Notes under the pieces: generated by a model
What the model was told of the DNA's origin: nothing
What the model saw: only the letters and a program-made list of their open reading frames with translations
The model's database searches: none
Translations under genes and position numbers: made by a program
Source: Alphaproteobacteria bacterium
GTDB taxonomy: Bacteria; Pseudomonadota; Alphaproteobacteria; Micropepsales; Micropepsaceae
Assembly: GCA_027456965.1 (NCBI GenBank)
Contig: DAIDUA010000038.1
Coordinates: forward strand, 1-44,526
Direction of reading: 5' to 3'
DNA: 44,526 nucleotides
Part shown: positions 17,757 to 26,139 of the stretch, in pieces
How the letters are laid out: each line of letters begins with the position of its first letter
Position numbering within the stretch: the first letter of the stretch is position 1

Positions 17757-17789
17757 TTGACGGCTATTCATATATTTATATGATAAGTC
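17757..17789 (+). promoter_or_regulatory. TonB receptor 2 promoter with ATATGATAA operator
   Basis: A -35 TTGACG (17757-17762) and -10 TATGAT (17779-17784) are 16 bases apart. The sequence from 17771 to 17786 is identical over 16 bases to the left and centre of the dehydratase palindrome, so a regulator bound there would cover the -10. The receptor start codon lies 73 bases after the -10. Confidence 0.6.
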
Positions 17790-17856
17790 AGATAATAGGC
17801 TGTGGTCTAAGAGCCGTGGCCAGAGGCTGCAGCCTTAGCAGGGGAGGAATACACAA

Positions 17857-20547
17857 GTGAAATCTCTACAACGTGCGCTCCTTTGTGGAGCAAGTGCTAT
17901 CGCGGTCTTTTCCGCGGTGTCGGTCGGCGCGTTTGCGCAGGCTGATCAAAGCTCCGTGGAAACGGTCACGGTCACCGGTGTGCGTGAAAGCCTTCGCGAC
18001 TCGCTGGTTATGAAGCAAAGCTCCAACCTCATCACGGAAGATATCTCGACGAAGGACATCGGGCAGTTGCCGGATGTCACCATCGCCGAAGAGCTTAATC
18101 GTCTTCCAGGGCTTAACACGACGCTCGACCGCGGAAACGCCAGCCAAGCCGCCGTCCGCGGGCTCGGTCCGCGGTTCGTTCTCGGCCTGGTCAACGGCCG
18201 CGAAGTTGCGTCGTCGGAGCCGGACCAGAATGTCCGCTGGGAAATCTATCCGTCCGAGGTCGTCTCCGCCGTGAAGGTCTACAAGTCGCAAGGGGCCAAT
18301 CTCATATCCGGCGGCATCGCGGCGACCATCGATATCCAGACCATCTCTCCGCTGGATTACACTGGTCCGAGTTTCACGATGCGTGTCGGGCCGGAATATA
18401 ATGAGGAAGCGAACCAACTTCCGCATTACAGCCCGTGGGGTATGCGCGGCAGCACGACCTACATCACGCATCTCAGCCAGAATTTCGCTATCGCGCTCGG
18501 TGCCAGCTTCCAGCGTGAAAAGAACGGATACGAGTCGTTCCAAGGCTGGGGATACAACCCGGCCACCAGTTGGAATGCTGGTGACGTAACCGGCGACGGG
18601 ATCCCGGATGCGACGCCATGGGGCGCGCAGACTGAAGTAACCGAAATTCAGCAGGACCGTACAGCCTTCACGGGCACAGCCGACTGGCGTGCGAATTCGA
18701 ACCTCCGCTTCAAGCTGGATGCACTTTACTCCGGCTACACGATTCATGAGGACCAGTTCCAGGCTTGGTACGGCAACGGCACGTGGGGCGACTGGACGGC
18801 GTTCCCGACGAGCCCACCAGTGCACACACCATGCGACGGCTCTGCGGCATCTAAGTACGGTTGCGTCGCCGGTGTCGCGAACCCAAACGTGACGACTCTT
18901 GGTGGCGTTGTGGTTGCCGCGAATTTGCCAAATTCCTACGCCGACTTGCAGAACACGATCGCCCTTTACGGCGAACGGCACACGCTCGTCGTTGGCGGTC
19001 TCAATACGGAATGGACGCAGGGGGCATGGGACGTCAAGCTCGATCTCTCTCACTCCGAAGCTGCCCGCAACAACGATTGGCAAGCCATGTATGCGGACCA
19101 GTATCCGCAGAACATGACCTTCGATACGCGGGCCGGACAGTCTCCGGTCGTGACCGTATCGGGCTTCGGTGCCGATGTCGCCAATCCGGCATCGCAGACC
19201 GTGCACACGTGGAATCCCGCCACGACGGGACCCGAATACACCCGCGACCATATTTCGGCGGCCCAACTCGACGGCTCGCGCACGATCGAGGGCTCTTTCT
19301 TTACGGAGTTCGATTTCGGCGCGCGCTTGGCCGATCGCGCGAAGAATCATCGGCAGTTCCAGTTCAATCTGTGTCCGGTGACCGGTTCAACGGTGGGCGG
19401 CTGCACGGGCGCTTCAACCGACTTCACGCTTCCGGCCTCCGACCTGAGCGAATTCACGGTGCGTGATTTCAGTGTTCCGTCGATGGTCTACGGCAACTAC
19501 AGCAAGCTTGCGCCGCTGGTCTTTGGGAATACGGCCGTGCCTGCGGGATCGGAGCTGCTGCCGCAGCATTGGAAAGTGCACGAAAGCGTTCTTGAAGGTT
19601 ACCTGATGACCGACTTCAGGTCCGACTTCATGGGCGTGCCGATGAACGGCAATCTTGGCGTGCGCGTCTCGAACGTGGCCACGACAAGTTCGGGCTACAG
19701 CAACAACCTGCCGATCTCACTCAAGAAGAACTACACCGACGTCTTGCCGAGCCTGAACGTGAACTTCCATCTGAGCGACGAGCAGATTCTGCGCTTCGGT
19801 GCGGCGATAGCCGTATCACGCCCGCCGCTGGACGAACTCAGGACCGGATTCTCGCTGAGCACGTCGCCGCCGTATACCGGGTCTGGCGGGAATCCGACTC
19901 TCAATCCCTACAAGGCGGATCAGGTCGATCTGGACTACGAGTGGTATTTTCACGAGGAGTCGCTGTTCGCCGCCGCGTTATACTACAAGCACCTGAACAG
20001 CTTCATCGGCTACGGTACGACCACGCAGCTCATCAACGGCAACTCTTACACGATGTACTCGCCGTTGAACGGTCCTGGCGGAGATATCACGGGCCTGGAA
20101 CTGACATTCCAGAGCCGCCTCTATTTCCTGCCGGGGTTCCTGAAGGATTTCGGAATATACTCGAACTATGCCTACGTGAACTCGGGTTTGAAGGAGTTTT
20201 CGCCGGTCAACGACCCGCTGGATGCCACCGGCTTGGCAAAGCACACGGCCGAACTGGACCTGTGGTACAGCGCCAACGATATCGAGGCGCGCATCGCCTA
20301 CAAGGTCCACAGCCCGTTCACGATTATCGCCGGATGGAATTCGCAAACGCTCACCAGGCTCGATTGGGAACGCACGCTGGACGCCAGCCTGAGCTATCAG
20401 TGGACGGATAATATTGGGTTCCGTCTGCAGGCGCGCAATCTGACGAACGAGGTCTCGCGTTCCTACTGGGACAACAACCCGGAGGAACTGGCTCGCTTCG
20501 ATACGTTCGGCCGGTCCTTCCTGTTCGACATCTCCTACAAGAACTGA
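17857..20547 (+). CDS. TonB-dependent outer-membrane receptor 2 (galactan-linked)
   Basis: An 896-residue receptor for uptake of oligosaccharide, probably galactan fragments released by the two GH53 enzymes encoded directly after it. A signal peptide ends at about residue 28 (VGAFAQA). The ETVTVTG motif is at 35-41, followed by a plug domain (to about 180, with DIGQLPDVTIAEELNRLPG) and a beta-barrel. The start is GTG 17857, supported by the strong GGGGAGGA site at 17841-17848. It is expressed from a promoter with two kinds of operator. The protein ends in FDISYKN, without a terminal aromatic residue. It shares the general family with receptor 1 but the barrels differ clearly, so the two probably recognise different ligands. 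Confidence 0.94.
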   Translation: MKSLQRALLCGASAIAVFSAVSVGAFAQADQSSVETVTVTGVRESLRDSLVMKQSSNLITEDISTKDIGQLPDVTIAEELNRLPGLNTTLDRGNASQAAVRGLGPRFVLGLVNGREVASSEPDQNVRWEIYPSEVVSAVKVYKSQGANLISGGIAATIDIQTISPLDYTGPSFTMRVGPEYNEEANQLPHYSPWGMRGSTTYITHLSQNFAIALGASFQREKNGYESFQGWGYNPATSWNAGDVTGDGIPDATPWGAQTEVTEIQQDRTAFTGTADWRANSNLRFKLDALYSGYTIHEDQFQAWYGNGTWGDWTAFPTSPPVHTPCDGSAASKYGCVAGVANPNVTTLGGVVVAANLPNSYADLQNTIALYGERHTLVVGGLNTEWTQGAWDVKLDLSHSEAARNNDWQAMYADQYPQNMTFDTRAGQSPVVTVSGFGADVANPASQTVHTWNPATTGPEYTRDHISAAQLDGSRTIEGSFFTEFDFGARLADRAKNHRQFQFNLCPVTGSTVGGCTGASTDFTLPASDLSEFTVRDFSVPSMVYGNYSKLAPLVFGNTAVPAGSELLPQHWKVHESVLEGYLMTDFRSDFMGVPMNGNLGVRVSNVATTSSGYSNNLPISLKKNYTDVLPSLNVNFHLSDEQILRFGAAIAVSRPPLDELRTGFSLSTSPPYTGSGGNPTLNPYKADQVDLDYEWYFHEESLFAAALYYKHLNSFIGYGTTTQLINGNSYTMYSPLNGPGGDITGLELTFQSRLYFLPGFLKDFGIYSNYAYVNSGLKEFSPVNDPLDATGLAKHTAELDLWYSANDIEARIAYKVHSPFTIIAGWNSQTLTRLDWERTLDASLSYQWTDNIGFRLQARNLTNEVSRSYWDNNPEELARFDTFGRSFLFDISYKN

Positions 20548-20559
20548 TGTGACGTTTAC

Positions 20560-20583
20560 GGCGAGGGGGGAAACCCCCTCGCC
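20560..20583 (+). other. Intercistronic GC-rich hairpin with GAAA tetraloop
   Basis: GGCGAGGGGG (20560-20569) pairs perfectly with CCCCCTCGCC (20574-20583) around a GAAA loop of the stable GNRA type. It begins 13 bases after the receptor stop and ends 25 bases before the first GH53 start. With no T-run behind it, it is more likely an mRNA-stabilising or partial-attenuation element than a full terminator. It would let the receptor be made in excess over the enzymes. Confidence 0.75.
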
Positions 20584-20608
20584 GACGTTCTTCGTTGGTG
20601 AGGTGGGC

Positions 20609-21997
20609 ATGAAGTCGCTTGCAGTATCTTTCTTCGCGTTCCTTTTCCTCTCTCTGGCCCCTTCATCGGCGCACGAATTCTACTTCGGCGCCGATCTTTC
20701 TTTTGCCAACGAGATGGACGATTGCGGCGTCGTCTACCGCGAAAACGGCCAGCCGAAAGATCTGTTCGCCCTGTTCAAGGAACACGGCGCCAACATAGCG
20801 CGGGTCCGCATCTGGACCGACGGCAATCCAACCAAATACAGCAACCTCGCCGACGTCGAGCGAAGCCTGAAGAGAATCAAGGCGGCGGGCATGACCGCGT
20901 CGCTCGACTTCCACTACTCCGATTGGTGGGCCGACGGCGGCAAGCAGACCATTCCCGCCGCATGGGCCAAGATCAAGAATCCGCACAAGCTGGCGAAGGT
21001 CCTCTATCGTTACACATACGATACGCTGATCGCGTTGGACAAAGCTGGCGTGATGCCGGACATCGTTCAGCCGGGAAATGAAATCAATCATGAAATTCTG
21101 GACAAGGGCCGCTGGAGATCCGGCGCCATCGACTGGAAGCGCAACGCCTTGCTGTTGAACGCGGCGATCAAAGCGATACGGGATGCCGGCCGCAGGTCGT
21201 CCACCAGACCAAAGGTGATGATCCAGATTGCTCAGCCGGAAAACGTCTTGCCCTGGTTTGCGGCGGCCGTCAAAGCCGGCGTGACCGATTTCGACATGAT
21301 CGGCATCAGTTATTATCCGAAGTGGTCCATGGACTCGCTTCGGGGGCTTGGGCGCACGATCAATATACTGCGCAACCGCTACCCCAACGTCGACGTGACC
21401 GTCGTCGAAACCGCCTATCCCTGGACCACGGGGCAAGATTCCGGCCTGGCCAAGGACAACGTAACCCCCGGTTATCCGGCGACGCCACAAGGCCAGAAGG
21501 ACTTCCTGGTCGATCTCACCCAGACCGTGATCGCCAACGGCGGCGTCGGCGTTCTCACCTGGGCGCCCGACTGGATTCCGTCACAATGCACAAAGGGCCC
21601 CGCCCGTGGTGTCGATTGGGAGGTGATGACGTTCTTCGGGCCCAACGGCGAGGTTTTGCCGGGGATCGACTTCATGCGCCACAAATACAACTGGCCTGTG
21701 AACGTCACGTTCCGCTTCCGTGGCGCCGCGCCGCAGCATGGCCAAGCCTTCTACCTATGGGGCGATTTCTTCGGTGATCCGGACTTCCTGGCGTTTCCTG
21801 TCCGCCGCGAGGGCGACGAGCTGGTGTACAAGACGACGATCATGCCGGGGACTTACATTCGGTTCCAGTTGTTCGGCGACAAGACGATGACGGAGCCGCT
21901 GCTCTCCGGACCAAAGTTGAGCGAAGGCGCCGTTTCGGAGACCGTCCCGGATCACGACACGATCTATGACTTCGATGTGAAAACCCCTGTGCGATAA
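20609..21997 (+). CDS. GH53 endo-beta-1,4-galactanase, copy A
   Basis: A 462-residue exported arabinogalactan endo-beta-1,4-galactanase that cuts the galactan backbone. A cleavable signal peptide covers residues 1-21 (LSLAPSSAH). The GH53 TIM barrel (about 24-360) shows FGADLSFANEMDDCG at its start, the acid/base Glu158 in GNEIN and the nucleophile Glu267 in VVETAYPW. About 95 extra C-terminal residues (about 365-462) form a beta-rich module not needed for catalysis. ATG 20609 is chosen over an upstream in-frame GTG at 20549 because the signal peptide starts there and GAGGTG precedes it. It sits in an operon with TonB receptor 2 and a second GH53 gene nine bases downstream. Confidence 0.93.
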   Translation: MKSLAVSFFAFLFLSLAPSSAHEFYFGADLSFANEMDDCGVVYRENGQPKDLFALFKEHGANIARVRIWTDGNPTKYSNLADVERSLKRIKAAGMTASLDFHYSDWWADGGKQTIPAAWAKIKNPHKLAKVLYRYTYDTLIALDKAGVMPDIVQPGNEINHEILDKGRWRSGAIDWKRNALLLNAAIKAIRDAGRRSSTRPKVMIQIAQPENVLPWFAAAVKAGVTDFDMIGISYYPKWSMDSLRGLGRTINILRNRYPNVDVTVVETAYPWTTGQDSGLAKDNVTPGYPATPQGQKDFLVDLTQTVIANGGVGVLTWAPDWIPSQCTKGPARGVDWEVMTFFGPNGEVLPGIDFMRHKYNWPVNVTFRFRGAAPQHGQAFYLWGDFFGDPDFLAFPVRREGDELVYKTTIMPGTYIRFQLFGDKTMTEPLLSGPKLSEGAVSETVPDHDTIYDFDVKTPVR

Positions 21998-22006
21998 GAG
22001 GTGGAC

Positions 22007-23416
22007 ATGAGGTTCTTCGCCGGGCTGTTCGCGGCGCTTGTTTTGCTTTCGCTACCCGCTTGCGCGCACGTTTTTTACTTCGGCGCCGATCTGTCTTTCG
22101 CCAACGAAATGGACGATTGCGGCGCAATCTATCGCGACGATGGCAAGCCGCAGGACGTCTATGCCATCTTCAAGAACCATGGTGCGAACCTGGTCCGCAT
22201 CCGGATTTGGAACAACGCGACCTGGACCAAATACAGCGATCTTGCCGACGTCGAGCGCAGCATCAAAAGGGCCAAGGCGCTCGGCCTGCAAGTGCTGCTT
22301 GATTTCCAATATTCGGACGACTGGGCGGACGCCGGCAAGCAAGTCATTCCCGCCGCCTGGGCTGGCATCAAGGACGACGGCGAACTGGCGAAGACGCTGT
22401 ATCAATATACCTACGACACGTTGAATACCCTGAGTAAGGCCGGCCTGATGCCGGACATGGTCCAGGTCGGCAACGAGATCAACTCGGAGATCCTCGCACC
22501 GGGACCGTGGAAAACGGGGCAGACGATCAATTGGGAACGCAATGCCAAGCTCCTCAATGCGGCGATCAAGGCGGTGCGCGACGCTGGCGCGGCGTCATCG
22601 GTCAAACCCAAAGTGATGATCCACATCGCGCAGCCGGAAAATGTCGAACCGTGGTTCGCTGCCGCCACCGCCGCGGGCGTGACCGATTTCGACCTCATCG
22701 GCATCAGCTATTATCCGAAATGGTCACACGACACGTTGGCCGGGCTCGGCGCCACGATCAATCGGCTTCGCTATCGCTATCCCAACGCGCAGGTCATGGT
22801 GGTCGAAACCGGTTATCCATGGACGCTGCAATGGGCCGACAACACGAACAACGTGCTTGGCGAAGACTCACTGATGTCAGCCTACCGCGCCACGCCGGAG
22901 GGCCAGGAACAATATCTAACCGATCTGACACAGACGGTGATCGCCAATGGCGGTGCAGGTGTTGTTTATTGGGCGCCCGATTGGGTTTCCACCAAGTGCC
23001 GCACGCGCTGGGGGCAGGGCTCCACCTGGGAAAACGCGACATTCTTCGATTTCCAGGGCAATGTGCTGCCGGCGATCGATTTCATGCAGCACGCGTATGA
23101 CTGGCCCGTTAGCGTCACCTTCCGCTTCCACGGTCTGGCGCCGCCGCCCGGCCAGGCTTTCTTCCTGTGGGGCGATTTTATCGGCTCGCGGCAGTTCGCC
23201 ATACGGCTCCCCGACGACGGCACGCCGTTGGATTATACCACCACCATTATGCCAGGGCAGAAGATCCGCTTTCAGGTCTTCGACAGTCTGTCGCTGCACG
23301 CACGCTTGATCTCGGGCGATTCCGTTACCAACGGATTTGCGACCGAAACCATTCCCGACAACGATGTGGCCTACGACATCGCCCTGAGCATGCCGGCCCA
23401 GACGGCTGGCCACTAG
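22007..23416 (+). CDS. GH53 endo-beta-1,4-galactanase, copy B (possible lipoprotein)
   Basis: A 469-residue paralogue of the preceding gene, similar along its whole length. Acid/base Glu157 (VGNEINSE) and nucleophile Glu267 (VVETGYPW) are intact, and the same C-terminal beta module is present (about 366-469). The signal ends in LLSLPAC, which could be a lipobox with Cys19 modified, whereas copy A has an ordinary signal peptide. Start ATG 22007 has AGAGG five bases before it; a GTG at 22001 is less likely. It closes the receptor-GH53-GH53 operon and its stop overlaps the stop of the convergent GH2 gene. An anchored and a soluble version would divide the work between membrane surface and periplasm or medium; this is inference. 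Confidence 0.93.
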   Translation: MRFFAGLFAALVLLSLPACAHVFYFGADLSFANEMDDCGAIYRDDGKPQDVYAIFKNHGANLVRIRIWNNATWTKYSDLADVERSIKRAKALGLQVLLDFQYSDDWADAGKQVIPAAWAGIKDDGELAKTLYQYTYDTLNTLSKAGLMPDMVQVGNEINSEILAPGPWKTGQTINWERNAKLLNAAIKAVRDAGAASSVKPKVMIHIAQPENVEPWFAAATAAGVTDFDLIGISYYPKWSHDTLAGLGATINRLRYRYPNAQVMVVETGYPWTLQWADNTNNVLGEDSLMSAYRATPEGQEQYLTDLTQTVIANGGAGVVYWAPDWVSTKCRTRWGQGSTWENATFFDFQGNVLPAIDFMQHAYDWPVSVTFRFHGLAPPPGQAFFLWGDFIGSRQFAIRLPDDGTPLDYTTTIMPGQKIRFQVFDSLSLHARLISGDSVTNGFATETIPDNDVAYDIALSMPAQTAGH

Positions 23417-25944
23417 CCTACGGAGGGCCTGAACTTCGCCGGCATTGTCGTGATGACGAGCGACGCCGGCTGAAGGCCGGGCGCGGTCGCGTCCAACCTG
23501 AGTGCTCCAGGCATCTTCGCGGATTGCAGAATGGCCGTGCAAAGCCCGTTGAAGGCCGAGCGGTTGGCGCCCTTGTCGGGCTCGTGACTTCTGGGATCGC
23601 CGTTGCCGACGCCGATGAGCGCACCGGGCCCCGACACGCTGAACGCAACCTGGTTGCTGGCGGTCGGAACCATGCGGCCTTGCGCGTCGGCGATTTCGAC
23701 GGTGACCACCACCACGTCCTCGCCATCGGCGGCGATTGCGGTGCGGTCTGGCCGCAGGACGATCTGCGCGGGCGCGCCTGTCGTTTCGCGTTTTGCCGTC
23801 AGGACCTGTTTGCCGCCTTTGTAACCGCGCGCTTCGATGATGCCCGGCGCATAGACGACGTCCCATTCGACATGCCTGAGAGGGACGACATCACGCACGC
23901 CCTGGCTCTGTCCGTTCAGGAGTAATTCAACGCGGTCGAGATTGGAATGGCACCAGACGTTGATCTTCTGACCTTCCTTGCCCTGCCAGTTCCAATGCGG
24001 GAACAGGTGCAGCACAGGCTCGTTGCCCCACCACGCCTTGTAATAAAAGTAGTTGTCCTTCGGAAAGCCGCAGGTGTCCATGAAGCCGAATTGCGAGCTG
24101 ACGTTGGGCCAGTGGTTTTGCGGCGTCGGTTCGCCGCGGTAATCGAATCCGGTCCAGACGAATCCGCCACCAATGAATGGGCGCGGCGCCACGATGTTCA
24201 TCCAGGCTTCGGCGGTGGAGGCCCACCAGGGGAATTCGGTGTCGTAGGCAACGCAATAGCCGCTCGCCGGATCGCGCACATAAATACCTCGCGTCGACAC
24301 CGTGCTGCCGGTCTCCGTTCCGATCGTTGGCTTGCCGGGATAGCGCACATGGAAGGCAGGAATCTTGTCGGTGCGGTAATTGCAGCCCAGCACGTCGAGC
24401 ACCGGCGTGATGCCGATGCCCCAGACCTTGTCGTTGTCCACCGCGGCGGTGATCGGACGCGTCGGATCGAGTTCGCGGCAGACACGCTTCATCGTCGTGG
24501 CGATGCGCGCGCCGCGGTCGGTACCCTGTTGCGGCTCCTCGTTGCCGATGGCCCACAGGACGATGCTGGGGTGATTGCGGTCGCGGCGGATCATCCGCTC
24601 CAACTCGCTGATGGCCTCGTCGTCCGACGACATACGCCGCGTTTCGTCGACGACGAGCATTCCCACGCGGTCGCAGGCATCCAGAAGTTCCGGCGCCGGC
24701 GGATTGTGCGACGTGCGATAGGCGTTGCAGCCCATCTCCTTCAGACGCTCGATGCGCCACGCATGCAGACGGTCCGGCAGCGCCGCTCCGACGCCCGCAT
24801 GATCCTGATGATTGCAGGTGCCGTTCAATTTGACCGGTTTGCTGTTCAGGAAGAATCCCTTTTCCGGGTCGAAACGAATGGAACGGACGCCGAAAGAGGT
24901 CACGGCGTCGTCCACCGTTTTGCCGTCAGCCACGACCTTTGTCACCAGCTGATAAAGCTGCGGTGTCTCCACCGACCAGAGCGCCGGCGCGTGCAGGACG
25001 GCGCGCTGCGCCAGCAGACGCTTCTCCTGGGACCCCATGGTGAGCGGCTGCGTCCTCAGCGACGCCACGGCGCGGCCTTTGGGATCGAACACCGTCGAAA
25101 CCAGCTGGCACTTGCGGACCGACAGGCCTTCGTTGAACAACTCCGTGGAAATCTCGATCGCCGCCGTGGTGCCGTTGATCTTGCTTGTGACCCATGTGCC
25201 CCATTGCGGAATGTGCAATGCGTCGGTCTTGACCAGCCAGACGTGGCGATAGATGCCGGCTCCTTCGTAGAACCAGCCTTCGCCCAGCGTCGCATCGACG
25301 CGCACGGTCAGGATGTTCTTGCCGCCGTAATTGGCGAAATCGGTGACGTCGACGCGAAACGGCGCGTAACCGCTTTGATTGCTTCCGACAATGTAGCCGT
25401 TGAGCATCACCAGGCAGTCGCGGAACGCTCCATCGAACTCGATCGACAAACGTCGCCCTAGATCGGACGCGGGCAGGTCGAACGTGCGCCGATACCAGCC
25501 GATGCTGGTATCGGGGTATCTGCGGCCCAGGGGTTTGAAGCCGTGCGCGGCGCGCGGATCGTCCGCCGGGGGCGGCGGCGGGTTGGTGCTCGGGACAAAA
25601 GGAAGCGCGACGGCCCAATCGTGCGGAAGATTTATCTGCTGCCAGCCGCTGTCGTCGAAATCCAGTTCGGCGGCTGTGGAGACATCGTTGCCGGCTTTGG
25701 CGAAGGTGCGCTGGTTGAGCCCGAAGTCGAAATCCTTGCTTTCGTCGCAGGCATGGCCGAGGTGGACGCGCCAGCCGAAGTCCAGCAGCAACCTGGCCCG
25801 TACCAAGGGAAGCTTTTCGGCTGCCGGAGGCGGCCGGAGTGCCGGCTTCGCGGCCTGTGCCGCTGCTGGCGTGTTGTCCGCGGCCGCCGTCGCCGTGACG
25901 GCGACACTGCTTTTCAGAAGATCGCGCCTTGTCAGTCTGCTCAT
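23413..25944 (-). CDS. GH2 beta-galactosidase, Tat-exported
   Basis: An 843-residue glycoside hydrolase family 2 enzyme, predicted to release galactose from the non-reducing ends of galacto-oligosaccharides made by the GH53 enzymes. The N-terminus has a twin-arginine signal (LTRRDLLK) followed by an Ala-rich stretch, so it is exported folded. Jelly-roll and immunoglobulin-like domains (about 50-355) lead to a TIM barrel with acid/base Glu469 (IGNEE) and nucleophile Glu544 (GTETG). Two C-terminal beta domains follow (DUF4982-like, about 655-730, then an Ig-like end), as in Bacteroidetes-type enzymes rather than LacZ. It is divergent from the tRNA side, controlled from an ATATGATAA site at 26003-26011. 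The ribosome binding site is weak. Confidence 0.92.
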   Translation of the reverse strand: MSRLTRRDLLKSSVAVTATAAADNTPAAAQAAKPALRPPPAAEKLPLVRARLLLDFGWRVHLGHACDESKDFDFGLNQRTFAKAGNDVSTAAELDFDDSGWQQINLPHDWAVALPFVPSTNPPPPPADDPRAAHGFKPLGRRYPDTSIGWYRRTFDLPASDLGRRLSIEFDGAFRDCLVMLNGYIVGSNQSGYAPFRVDVTDFANYGGKNILTVRVDATLGEGWFYEGAGIYRHVWLVKTDALHIPQWGTWVTSKINGTTAAIEISTELFNEGLSVRKCQLVSTVFDPKGRAVASLRTQPLTMGSQEKRLLAQRAVLHAPALWSVETPQLYQLVTKVVADGKTVDDAVTSFGVRSIRFDPEKGFFLNSKPVKLNGTCNHQDHAGVGAALPDRLHAWRIERLKEMGCNAYRTSHNPPAPELLDACDRVGMLVVDETRRMSSDDEAISELERMIRRDRNHPSIVLWAIGNEEPQQGTDRGARIATTMKRVCRELDPTRPITAAVDNDKVWGIGITPVLDVLGCNYRTDKIPAFHVRYPGKPTIGTETGSTVSTRGIYVRDPASGYCVAYDTEFPWWASTAEAWMNIVAPRPFIGGGFVWTGFDYRGEPTPQNHWPNVSSQFGFMDTCGFPKDNYFYYKAWWGNEPVLHLFPHWNWQGKEGQKINVWCHSNLDRVELLLNGQSQGVRDVVPLRHVEWDVVYAPGIIEARGYKGGKQVLTAKRETTGAPAQIVLRPDRTAIAADGEDVVVVTVEIADAQGRMVPTASNQVAFSVSGPGALIGVGNGDPRSHEPDKGANRSAFNGLCTAILQSAKMPGALRLDATAPGLQPASLVITTMPAKFRPSVG

Positions 25945-26002
25945 CGTTTCACTGCCAGAGAATGTGACGGTTATTGAGCTTATGCGGAAGCAAAGCTCAT
26001 AA

Positions 26003-26011
26003 TTATCATAT
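26003..26011 (-). promoter_or_regulatory. ATATGATAA element before the GH2 gene
   Basis: TTATCATAT on the plus strand (ATATGATAA on the minus) lies 59 bases before the GH2 start codon, the same core as at the galT, dehydratase and receptor 2 promoters. A TATGAT inside it could be the -10, but no good -35 is seen, which fits a regulated or weak promoter. Confidence 0.5.
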
Positions 26012-26045
26012 CAGTCATATAAAGGAAGCGCCATGCTCCGGACAT

Positions 26046-26092
26046 GACGGGATACTCATCACCGGATGAACATGACGATACCTCATCCCGTC
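26046..26092. repeat. Nested inverted repeat between GH2 and the oxidoreductase stub
   Basis: GACGGGAT (26046-26053) pairs with ATCCCGTC (26085-26092). Inside, TCATC (26056-26060) pairs with GATGA (26065-26069) around ACCG. It lies downstream of the truncated oxidoreductase gene on the minus strand and upstream of the GH2 operator. It may be the terminator of the former or a leftover of a rearrangement. Confidence 0.3.
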
Positions 26093-26139
26093 CGGCCTTG
26101 GGATCACGCCGGCGGCGGGTGCGCAGCCGGTCGCGCTGG

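Larger units (their letters stand above)
17244..17856. other. Divergent control region between dehydratase and TonB receptor 2
   Basis: No gene is supported here. It carries the minus-strand dehydratase promoter with a 23-bp palindrome (17317-17349), a CRE-like operator (17685-17698) and the plus-strand receptor promoter with a second ATATGATAA element (17757-17789). The 330 bases between the two control blocks contain only short frames without ribosome binding sites. A 16-base word of the palindrome (17318-17333) recurs exactly at 17771-17786. Confidence 0.65.
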
